Source: Sphagnum magellanicum
Taxonomy: Eukaryota > Streptophyta > Sphagnopsida > Sphagnales > Sphagnaceae
Reading direction: 5' to 3'
DNA: 64,000 nt
NCBI GenBank assembly: GCA_021904315.1
Contig: CM038910.1
Location: 8,494,001 to 8,558,000 of the forward strand
This document shows, one piece after another, positions 12,640 through 23,206 of this stretch. Position 1 is the stretch's first letter. Every line of letters begins with the position of its first letter. Below the pieces are notes generated by a model, which saw nothing but the letters and a program-made list of their open reading frames with translations, was not told where the DNA came from and made no database searches. Both the position numbers and the translations under genes were made by a program.

Positions 12640-13475
12640 AATTTATCCTTACCTACTAGTGGTGGGCAACTTCATGCATGCCATTTTCAACAATTAGCTT
12701 GATTGTGCATATGTTGTTAATAGTCTTACATGACACATGTCTAATCCCAGCTTTATTCATTAGTGAGCTATTAAATGTGTGATGTGCTATATCAAAGGAT
12801 TCTTCACATGTGTATATAATATCAACAATTTGTAGGAAGCCATATTGGACATGGATTTTCATATGCAAATTGGGCGTAGGAAGCCATATTGAACATGGAT
12901 TTTCATATGCAAAATTGGGCCAAAAATAAAAACATTCATAGATTATTTTAGGGATTTTTTTTCACTTGCAGGTGGTGTCATAACTTGGGCCAACAAGAAG
13001 CAAACTTTTGTTGCATTGTCCAACATAGAAAATGAATACATGGCATTATCAAAGGCAACAAATGAAGTTATTTAACTTCGACAATTACTTCATGAAATTA
13101 GTTTTCCACAAATGCATCTTACAACAATATATTTAGGTAGTCAAAATGCAATTATATTAACTACCAACCCTAAATAACATTTCTTGGAACAAACATATCC
13201 AATTTAAACATATTCAATTGGCATAAGTTTCAATTAATGACATACCAATTGATGTTCGTACCATGTCTTTGCCTACCATTAAACATTATCATTGTTTAAA
13301 CAAACTTGGAATGACAATTATTCCACCTGATTTTCAATTATTTCTAGCAATAAAATCAAAATTTTCAATGTCTTTACTTAACACAACAAAAACCAGCCAA
13401 ATAAATCTTCCTATTGTTCCATGCATACAAGTTCTTATGGCTTATGTGGGAGGTTTTCTCAAATCCTATAAATAG
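12640..13475 (+). pseudogene. Copia RNase H remnant with internal 44-bp duplication
   Basis: VNSLTxHMSNPSFIH near 12715-12760 leads into the RNase H domain with GGVITWANKKQTFVALS and ENEYMALSKATNEVI near 12970-13070. Residues 12832-12875 and 12876-12920 are a direct tandem repeat of the same 44-45 bases (starting GTAGGAAGCCATATTG), disrupting the domain. Several stops. Corresponds to the C-terminal end of copia pol. Confidence 0.75.
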
Positions 13476-16115
13476 CTTCATCCAAAAGACAAAACCAATA
13501 TGACTTTCTGTTATGACCAAAGTTAGAAGTTTCTAATCATAATTATTGTGTGAAGCAAACTCATATCCAAGCTTCTTCCATGCACCCAAGTTTGCCATAT
13601 TGAGGTATGAGGTATGCAAGACCATGCAACATGCAAAATGGTCACATCACTACAAGGAATCTTATCCATTTCAACCCATGTGTTTGCAACTTATGTCCAA
13701 ATCAACCATTTTTGTGACTATAGATGCAACAATCTTTTGTGACACTTAGTAAAAAGGGTGAAAGCATGAATAGGTTGATTATTTGGACTATCAAACGTGT
13801 AATTTTTTCTAGATTATACACAAATGTAAAATTTAAAACTATATTCAATATTAACATTGTCAATTCCTTAATTATTCATGTTGTCATAGACTTTAATGGG
13901 AATCATCATAAAATTTTTAGATAAATTCTAAAAAATTATGGACTTGTAATAGACTTTTGAAATCACAACATTACATCGATCACACAGAAAAATGGAAATT
14001 GTGGACTCAAAAAAATGTCAAAATAGTGTCAAAAATAAATTAAAAATAAAGCATCATCAAATGAATAATTTATTAGTGAAATGCATTGAAACTTTCCTAA
14101 TGTATATATTTTAATTTTTAGAAGTTTTAAATGATGTGATTGTGGTAAATTTTTATCCTTGAGAATCCATTTCACATCAAAAAATTTAATCTTTTACATG
14201 GATTTTTTTATTAATCACATGTTTAGGGATATCCATAGGTTGGTTTATTAATATTTATGATTAAAAACATAAGGGATAATTATAGGATTTATGGTTTGAT
14301 AATTGTTGAAACTGCAAAAAAATTGATATTGTTAGATTATGGACTTTCAAACACCACTTTTAAGACACTTAACCATGCTTTCACCCAAAACGATTATAGT
14401 CACATAAATGACTACAAGGTGGTTTGTAGTTACATATGCAACTTATATTTGTGAGTAATATTGATTTGGATGAAATTGAATATGAAAAATACACTTATAT
14501 CATCCATTTTTAATGGCATCCCAAAATAAATGAAATTTTCATTGTTTTTACAACTTGGAAGATGGTTCATAGGCCATTGGACACTAGGTGGCATCTTTTC
14601 AACTAGATTTGTGACTATAAATCGAATGTAATTAAATGTGAAAAAAAATGAATTGGCCAATGAAATTGCTAAATTTAAGGCTCTAATTATTTTCCCTCAA
14701 CTTTCTTCAATGAATTAACCATTAAATGTGAAGTAAGGTTTGGTGGGTTTGTGAAAGTTTCAAAGGACCCATGGTAATTAATGGTAGAAATAAGGCTAGG
14801 TAGTAGGTAATATACATGTGGCCAAATAGTAGGTATTTTATCATGTTGATATGTCATAGTGTTTTTTGAATAGTTGATTAATTAAGTAGGTTAGGTAATA
14901 AGTAGTAAGTATTGGGTAGTATTTAAGTAGGTTAATTAATAGTAGGTACTTCATTGTGTTGAATGAAATAATGTTAGGTTTAATCAATTAATTAGGCTAG
15001 GTAATTAATCAATTAGTAAGTGTAAGGTAGTAAGTAGTGGGTATAAGTAAAATAAAGTGAACAACTTTTCTACTGTGTCAAAATTACAACAAGTAGAATT
15101 GTGAAACATTTAATGTTTTTTGCTTAAATGATAAAATAAGATGTTTTTACTTTAATGTGCATTAATTTTCAAATTCCAACTTGTAAAAGTAGGTTTCAAG
15201 TAGGGTTTAATAAAGAAAATATAGAAAAAAAATTGATGGCTTATTAAAATAAATGATGATCTTCATATCATAAATTCGTACATATCTATTTGATTAAATT
15301 TTTAAATGAAAAATTAGGTTTGAATACATATAAACCAATCAGTTTGATATGTGATATTTTTTGAATTAATTACTTAATTAGGTAAGCAATGTAATTTGTT
15401 TATTGAATAGGCTAGGTAGTAGGAGTAATTTATGACTCATTTTAAAAATTATATAGTGAATAAGTTATAGATCATAAATCTAAATTACATTTTTTTGGTA
15501 CAATTATGATCTATTATAAGCAAAATTGTATAATATAATTTCTTAAATTGAATAAAGGTTTGAGATGTGAAAAAACATAATTTATTAATCATAATTTAGA
15601 GTAAAACTTAATAATTTCTTTTAAACATAATAAAATTCATAGTTCCATAAAATAAATTATTTATATGGAATTAATTAATATTTAAAAATCAAAATTGATA
15701 CCTAGATTAATATTTAACATCAGAAATAATATGGATAATATAGGATTTTTATGATCATTTATGTATGATCCATTTATAAATATTATATATGAATAAAATA
15801 ATATATCACACATTTAAATTAAATTCCATTGGTAAAATTATGATATATCAAAAGAAAAGTTGTATATTATAATTTTTAGAATCAAATGAAGGTTTAAGAA
15901 TATGAAAGATATATTTTTATTTACTACATTATAATCCATTTATAAATCATATAGTTGAATGTTTTTGCCACATAATGGTAATTGAAGTTGTATTCAATAA
16001 TGAAATTCAAATGTATTTATTTTTAAATCAATTTATATTTTCAAGAAGAAAACAATATGTGGGTACATTATTGAATAAATGTTTAATTAAACTTTAATGG
16101 GTGAATGCACATTAA
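13476..16115. other. Unassigned AT-rich DNA between copia pol and 3' LTR
   Basis: No coding similarity. 14770-15060 is a patchwork of TAGGTAGTAAGTAG-like words spaced irregularly, probably a decayed simple repeat. Presumed to be inserted sequence because copia elements normally have little DNA between RNase H and the LTR. Confidence 0.4.
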
Positions 16116-16567
16116 GGTGGTTCACTTTTTGTATCATAGTGCCCATTTGCAGGGTGCCCTTTATTTGGACACCTATAACAAACAATAAAACTTATCAAAT
16201 TGAGAATTTGAAATTTATTATACATTAACAACTTGATTATGATAGAAAATAAAAAGGTTCATATTGAATTCCATTCCAAATTATCGATAGGGATTCAATA
16301 TATGGTGTGACATCCAATAATACATTTTTATGTGGAAGTCTTCCCTCAAAAATCATAATCAAACTTTAATTAGGGACTTTTGAATGGTCAAAATTGAGCT
16401 ATATTTTCATAAGTCCCTACCATAGTTATTTTTTTCTTAAATTTCAAAAACAAATTCTAAAGGTATACATATTTGGAATATGTAGGTGGGCTCCTATTAA
16501 TATGGACCTTATTGCTTTTGATACATGGACTTTTGTGGACTTTTGGTTTTTCAAAAAGTGAACCACC
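16116..16567 (+). mobile_element. Non-autonomous DNA element with 15-bp perfect terminal inverted repeats
   Basis: The left end GGTGGTTCACTTTTT and the right end AAAAAGTGAACCACC are exact reverse complements. The 452-bp body has no coding capacity and shares blocks with 10535-11113. Flanks read CATTAA and ATAAAT; no clean target duplication, so the superfamily is not assigned. It sits inside the second copia element. Confidence 0.75.
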
Positions 16568-16689
16568 ATAAATTACATACACCCTCATATTCTCATTTGG
16601 ACAAAATCTTAATAATGTATCAAAGATGAAAAATGATGTTTTGTGTAATGTTTTAAATGGAGTGTGCTAAATAGAATGCACATTATTAT

Positions 16690-16910
16690 TTTATCACAAG
16701 TGGGATGGGTTGGTGGTAAAAGAGTTGATCCCCATGGGGTTCAAGGATCAATCCCACAAATGACATTGGTTATGGTCAATGGTGAGATGTTGACCAAATA
16801 TTCCCTACTTATCTAACCTACTTAAAAGTGCTTACTAGGTGAGCCTAGGTAGGCACAATAAATAGCTTATCTAACAATCTAAACTAGATTTTTAAGCCTA
16901 GGCTATGGAC
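16690..16910 (+). repeat. Possible tRNA-derived SINE-like sequence
   Basis: GGGTTGGTGGTAAAAG resembles an internal Pol III A box and GGATCAATCCC, about 45 bases on, resembles a B box, followed by an AT-rich body with TAGCCTAGG-like words. A similar tRNA-like head with related body words is found on the minus strand at about 38515-38705. Promoter-like spacing is plausible; no defined ends or target duplications were seen. Confidence 0.35.
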
Positions 16911-17889
16911 TAACACATGTCAACATGGTACTAATTCAACTCAATGAAATTAGTAATAATATAAAAATATTAAAAAATAGTACTTTAATATCTAATTAAG
17001 ATTCAACCATTTCATATAATAAATAAATATAAATAATGTGACTAAATTATTTAATCGTGAAATTAGTTGCAAAATGACGATGTCATGTAAGTTGGTTTGG
17101 ATGGATGAAAAGTTCATGTGAATCACATCTTTATGCAACTAACATTGCAACTTGGGGCCATGTATTGTTTTTTGTGACTAGAGTTTTATAAGACTTGTCC
17201 AAGGCAACTAGGCCTTGTAGCAAGTCACATGTGGTAATTACAACTAAAATTTAGTTGTTAATTTAACTGTTTATTTGCAAATTTCTTATAGTACATTAGA
17301 AATTTTGATAAACATTTTATTTCTTAGTTAGTTCCTTCTTTTCTTAGAGTCTAACCTTACAAAAATCAACAAGATAGACATCATTCTAAATTTCAACATG
17401 ATTTTTTAGAGTGGGAGCAACCACAAAATTTATAACCATGGTCCAAAGCCTCATGTGCAAGTCTATCTTGGTTGTACTAAAAAGTCTCTAATATTCCAAG
17501 ATACAAACAATATTGTTAAAACAAGAATCAATTGTAGCTCTTACCACATGATGTGTCATTGTGGAAGAAACCTCAAGACATAAATCAGAAAAGAAAAAAT
17601 ATCATTGCAAAAAAATCTCAACTACATTCTAAAATCCAAGAATTGATAAACATGGTAGACAAATTAAAATTTTAGGCAAATGAAATGGCATCCATGTTGA
17701 AATCAACAATAATTGAATTTATTTTTTATGGGAGGAGACATTACTAATGAAAAATAAACATAAAGATGTCTAGAAAGACATTCATACACTAAAAAACCTT
17801 AGTTTCTCATAGATGGAATTGTTTTTTCTTTATGAAAAGTTTGGATGTACACATTAGTGACCTAGAGGAAGTAAAAGGACAATATATGG
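16911..17889. other. Unassigned DNA before the 3' LTR
   Basis: AT-rich, no recognisable protein. The purine-rich GAGGAAGTAAAAGG just before 17890 could be the decayed polypurine tract of the copia element. Confidence 0.35.
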
Positions 17890-18053
17890 TGTATGTAAAA
17901 TTCTAATACATACTATGTATTAAAATATAAGAACTTTCATATTTCTTGTAAAGTGTTTTAAGAGTTTCTTTCTTTCTCAATATGTATTTTTTCTTTTCAA
18001 TCAAATGTGTGTCTCCATAGATTAGAATAGATGTTTAATGTGTAATTCCATCA
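17890..18053 (+). repeat. 3' LTR of the second copia element
   Basis: Matches the LTR at 7607 over its length: TGTATGTAAAATTC at the start, GTTTTAAGAGTTTC and CAATATGTAT in the middle, GTGTCTCCATAGATTAGA and AATGTGTAATTCCATCA at the end. About 164 bp, with substitutions and short indels against its partner, so the insertion is old. Confidence 0.65.
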
Positions 18054-18432
18054 CTATGATCATTAAAAGGCTCTTTAATTTTGGCATGCACCATATGAGT
18101 AATGAACATACATTTATCCTCAATATATGTGTTATGTTTAATTGAATGGGATTGCCAAATTTTATTCAGAAACTACGACTCATATTTATGAAGGATTTAA
18201 TTTTGTGGAGACAATTTTTTTACATGGTTGTGTGGTTTCCAATGAGTAAGGGGTTTTTGGAAGGTTTTAAAACTATCTTGGTGGGATTTTTGAATATGGC
18301 TACTTATTCAATCTATGAAAAAAAATTTAGCAATAGTAATTTTGAAAGATGACAAAGAAAGGTACAAAGGTTAAGGATAAGTCCAAGAAGATTTTCGAAA
18401 TGAATTAGGATCATGGAATCTTATGTATTTAG

Positions 18433-19051
18433 CTCATTGCCCGTTTGGAGGTTAGCGAATAACCACACATGATGCCATCCGAGATGTCATGTATGCCCTG
18501 GTTTGAGAAAGTGGACACGTTGTATGGAAAGAGCGGTGGTACACCCTTACGTCAGGAATTTCATTACGAATTAATCTTTACATGACCTGAGAGGATCATG
18601 TCTTTGTTATTGATGTAGTGGTTACTTGATGTGGGAGACGGTGGCTTTGAGTGTCATTAGTCGACTAGTAGGTGCAGTTGTGGAATTTAGTGCCATTGCT
18701 AATATCCACAAGTATAGAGGGCTTCAGGAAGGGCACCACTTTATTCTGATGGCCATGGAGGTGCATGGCATACCTGAGCATGATATGGATCGTTTCATTA
18801 GGGAGTGTGTTTGTTTTTTCCATGATAGACGATCGGGAGATCATTTATTTTTGTCTTTTTGCATTCAAATTTTCAAGCAACGTGTTAGTATTGTTTTCCA
18901 GTGTGCTTTAACCTCTATTATAAAGAGGAAGATTGCTTTAGTAGGCAATGCCTATTTTAGACCTCCCATGACTATTAGATTTCACGATTTGCATGCTAGC
19001 AACATTAGAAGGGCTGTGGGTGAAATAGCTTCCTACCATGAAAAAGACTAG
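18433..19051 (+). pseudogene. Retroelement C-terminal domain with restriction-endonuclease-like pattern
   Basis: A near-continuous frame reads LAHCPFGG, TTHDAIRDVMYAL, ESGHVVWKERWYTL, INLYM, HVFVIDVVVT, then (ORF 18626-19051) KYRGLQEGHHFILMAMEVHG and MDRFIRECVCFFHDRRSGDH, ending HASNIRRAVGEIASYHEKD. The cysteine/histidine start followed by H-D, E, an Asp-rich beta strand and K...E resembles the restriction-like endonuclease module at the C-terminus of some non-LTR-type retroelement polyproteins. Stops at LV*ESG and MT*ED are TGA where CGA (Arg) is plausible, and a D-to-N change (RINLYM) hits a candidate metal ligand. No reverse transcriptase is seen upstream. Family assignment is from pattern only. 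Confidence 0.5.
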
Positions 19052-19054
19052 CTT

Positions 19055-20850
19055 TCTCCCTCTTTTGGGCCCTTTGGGCTATGCATTTTTTGACCTTTCT
19101 TTGGCCTTCCCGTTTTGTCTCCCCTAGGATTGTTCTAGCCATCGATCTTTTATTGGATTTTTGTTTTGGGACTATCTATTATCATATACCTTTTCATGAA
19201 TCTTGGCATTAGGCTACATTAGTATGAGGGTGTATTCAAGTTGATTACTTAAATAGGCACAAAGTCTTTACATATGGGAAATAAAAGTATCATCTAACAT
19301 TGCCTTAGCTACAAGGGGTCTAGACAAATACATTTGGAACAAAATAAATGTATAGCAATCTACAGACTATGGGTAATCTTCATAAGTGAGTGCCATTTGT
19401 TCAACTTATTACTTAGGTGTGTGGTAATAGCATCAAGGTGCTAGAGCTTTAATTGTGCCATGAATTCCTACTTTCAGTACAAAGTTCATGAATTAGTTTA
19501 GTTAAGTGGCATTTTCATAACACCACTATATGTATAGCTAAATGTGTGTGAAAAGGTGCATGACAATAGGCATGGAGACTATGATAATGTTTAAGATCCT
19601 AGGCACCCTAGTTCCAAACAAATAAAAAATGTGAGCTTCAATATAACAATGGGTACTAAGGCTTGAAGAGAGAAACTCAATACACACCTAATTTTTGATG
19701 GCACACCAATATGATAATTGTATAGAAATCTCCAAAAAAACCAAAATGATATGAGTATTTGATTTAAGAAATCAACTTTATATACAATTATGATATGTGT
19801 ACAACTTAGTTTATAATTTTAAATTCATGGTATATTGAATATAAATAGTGAAAAGACCAATACCATTAAGTATTGAACATGAAACAAAGAAATTTTGACC
19901 CTAAACTTGTACCTAGTTACATGCTAGCCAACACAATAAATACACTTCCTTGACACCCCCTCAATGTGATTGAGAATAGGTTTTGAAACACAAAGAGCTA
20001 AGATACTATGTTGGAATTAAAAATAATGATTGATACACATTCTAGCAAAAAACTGCAAAATAGATAGGATTCAACAACACATTTCTAAGAAAATAAGGTT
20101 ATAAATATCATAACATCATTTATATGTTACAAACTTAACTTTACCATTGCATATTGAGGATGGCAAGCTAGTGGTTGTCATTGATGAATCTTGTCATTGA
20201 TGAATTTTCTGCTCATTATGTTGATGACCCAGTGCACATTCTACATAACATTACTTCTTCTTTTGTTCAACAAAGTAGGTGATTGTAGACATCTTTATAG
20301 ATAGAGAACCTTGATGACAAGTCATCTATATATCAAATAAGATTCTCATACTAAATCACATTAGATCAAAGGGGTGTAATTAGTAACCAAATTTGCATAG
20401 ATTATGCTTTAATATTCAAGAGCAAAAGCCCATACATATAGCCCCATGAGGCAACAGTCTGACCATGGAAGCAGATTCAAAATCCATACAACATAGAAAA
20501 GTTGAACTACTAGATTATGGAGGAAAAACAGCTCTCTTGATTTACTACCATTGGTTATATTCTATTCCATATATCGAGTATTAAAAGTTGGTGATTATAT
20601 GTATAAGAAGGGAAGCATGTGTCTAATAATGTCACAATATTTACACTTATGAGCAAAATGATTCTGTTCATGCCCTAAAACTTCACCTATGACATGTCTG
20701 CATTTATCCAGTGTATATTGAGATTTAAACCTTTAAAGGGTGTCCAGATAATTGTCCAAATATTTGCCTGCTGTACTTTGGAAAAATACCCCAGCCACAG
20801 GTTTTCCTAGGTTATGGATCTTGGCCCATGATGTTACATTGAAAAGAATT
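19055..20850. other. No recognised gene
   Basis: AT-rich sequence with only chance reading frames, no terminal repeats or protein motifs that I recognise. Confidence 0.5.
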
Positions 20851-21249
20851 CGGGAGTCAGGTGCAGGCGGGTGAAAGTGTGAAATTGGCTGCAAACATCA
20901 ACACAACAAAATTAGTTCAAACTAACCCCAGTTCAACCAATTATAACAGAAGTTTTCAAAATACTTACAATCACTGGAAAAGGTCTATGAAATGGTTCAC
21001 TGTTAACTCTTTGACAATAGTTTCCACTAGTGATCTAAGTCTGGAGATGCAAAAGGTTCTTAGTACACTTACTTGCTCAAACAGCAGAAATGTGTAGCGA
21101 TGTGTGCCAGCAATGGGCGAGGGGGGTAGGTATGGTTCGATAACTGTCCCAACTTTATGTACTTCTGCATGTCCACAAACTTTGTCAAAGAAAGCACCTC
21201 ACTTGCAATCTCTTGATCACTAGAAAGTCACATAACTTTGGATGAGGCC

Positions 21250-21490
21250 TAAGTGCAGTGTACGAAAAATTGTTAAAGATCTCTGAACTACTAGTATTGT
21301 ACTGGTATCTGGACTGGTATCCACTTTTGAACCTACCAGTGTGGTCCTTGTATTGAGTATTTTTTAAACTAGTGTTGGACTGGTATTGACTTTTAAACAT
21401 ATCAGTCCAGTCCTGGTATTGGGCATGTTTTACAATTTTCGTACCAGCCTAGTCCTGGTGTTGGGTCCTTTAAAAAAACAAATTCATGCC
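21250..21490. repeat. Degenerate tandem repeat, about 60-bp unit
   Basis: Three diverged copies share GGACTGGTATYSACTTTT followed by ACCAGT/CAGTCC and GTCCTGGTATTGGG-like words (about 21310, 21375 and 21440). The minus-strand ORF across it is an artefact of the repeat. Confidence 0.5.
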
Positions 21491-22327
21491 AGTCTTGGTA
21501 CACATAGTTTCCACTAGTGATCTATTGTGCAATATTAGATCAATGTTACTAGATTGTATGCTTCTAGATCCGCACTCATAAAATCACACACATAAAAACA
21601 TGCACTCAAATGACCTTGGTTTTGGACTTTGTGTCAGCATCTGGTCACTAAAGCTAAGATGGATACACCAAATCCAATAGAATAATAAGTAAATGGGATG
21701 GGTGAGAAACCAGGAAGGCCTATCTGCAACCCTATTGAGTGGTACAAGAGAATGCACCTTCCTTGTGAGTCGCTAGGGAGAGGCCAGTAGGTCAAGCCAT
21801 AGTGACACTAAGGAGGTGACAGAATACGCTTTAGGGGTGCATTTTTCTAAAATAAAGTTCTTTAGTTGCCCTTTTTTTCATTTTAATTGCAGAATCGGCC
21901 TTTCAAATTGCAGCATCCGCACTTTAAAGTGCAGAATGAGCAGTTGACAAGAAAGTGAAATGTTCTGTACTATGAAATAACTCTAAAGAGGCAGAAAGGT
22001 CAACTGAAATCCCTTTAAATCAAAGCTTCAGCAATGCTCAAAACTTTAGTGTTTCTTTAATCTAGAGATTGGTCTATGACTTCTGTTTGTACATAGTTGG
22101 AATTTTTTTTGAAAAAGTAGAGGTATCCCTAAGGATCCCAACCTGTGGTTACTGGGCCGCAGTTTTGCCAAAACTGGAGATGAAACTAAATTTCAAGATG
22201 ATAATAGTGAATAAGAAAAAGATTGAACCAAACTGGTTTTCTCACCTAAATTGGTCCTCACATGGGTTCCTACCCCAGTTTGTTTTTCCCTTACCTAAGC
22301 CTTCACTGCTGCTCAAATTCTTCTCTA

Positions 22328-22805
22328 AATCAAGCAAATCTTGTTAGAATAAAATCTTGGAAATCTTGTGAATTGATACCCAGTTTCACTCAGTTTACAG
22401 CTACACTCAAATCAGGGATGAAAGAGGAATTACAGTGTCAAACTAGGGCTCAAATACAGGATGACCTTAAAGATAACTTATCTGGTAAGTTTTCTGCAAA
22501 GTAGGTGCAACTCAAAAATTGGGAATACTTGTCAGAAACTCATATTCCTCATTAAATCAAGCAAAAACAATCAGAAGAAAAATCCTACAATTCTTGTGAA
22601 CTGATACCCAGTTTCATTAAATTGTCTGTACCCAGGTTCACTCACCGCCCTGTAGCTACTAGCTACCACTCAAATCAGGGATGGAACAGGGATAATTACA
22701 GCATCAAATTACACCCTCAAACAAGCGCTCAAATCAGCATGGTGACTTAAATAAGGATCTAAACTTTAGTGAGTTAACTTCTGCAAAGTAAGGTGCAGCT
22801 CAATT
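22328..22805. repeat. Diverged tandem duplication, about 230-250 bp per copy
   Basis: The first copy (about 22328-22515) and second (about 22552-22805) share AAATCAAGCAAA, CTTGTGAAYTGATACCCAG, TCAAATCAGGGATG, GGATAATTACAG/GGAATTACAG and TTCTGCAAAGTAGGTGCA in the same order. The second copy has extra sequence in the middle. No coding content. Confidence 0.6.
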
Positions 22806-22989
22806 TCTCAAAAAAATTTAGAAGAAAAAAATGAATTCCAGAGAGAGTGAGTGTGGGGGCAGGGATTTGTTTTTCTCAATTTTGTAATGTAGTCATCACC
22901 TACAAGAGGAATTAAGCAAATTTGATTACAGGTCAGAGAGGAAAGTAGAAAAAATTAAGAATCCTGCTATATTGTGGCGACCTGGCTGG

Positions 22990-23100
22990 AAATTGCCATA
23001 TTTCAATATATTTCAAAATATGGCAATTTCGAAAAAAAGAATTCCTCAAAAATCTGTCGACTTTGACACTTTTTTTTCAAAAAAATCCTTTGTATGAGCG
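22990..23100 (+). repeat. Fragment of dispersed repeat family A
   Basis: Carries ATATGGCAATTTCGAAAAAA and AAAAAATCCTTTGTA, the same word order as the better copies at 48043 and 52370. Lies just beyond the PEBP exon 2 splice donor, in the following intron or 3' region. Confidence 0.4.
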
Positions 23101-23206
23101 ACAGTGGATTTTCTTGTGTCCCCAAGGTGAGAAAATTTGCCCCTCCAAAAAATAAAATAAATAAATAAATAACTGGTTGGGGGTTATGATAATTAATTCC
23201 AATTAC

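Larger units (their letters stand above)
7607..18053 (+). mobile_element. Ty1-copia retrotransposon with paired LTRs, heavily interrupted
   Basis: The 5' LTR (7607-7785) is followed by a copia primer site. Degraded gag, protease/integrase, reverse transcriptase and RNase H come next in copia order (about 8290-13470), and a matching 3' LTR lies at about 17890-18053. Both LTRs end in the same AATGTGTRATTCCATCA. Multiple stops and frame changes show it is inactive. The 10.4-kb span is about twice the usual copia length because of inserted DNA, including a terminal-inverted-repeat element at 16116-16567 and a relative at 10535. Target duplications are not convincing. LTR starts are approximate. 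Confidence 0.75.
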
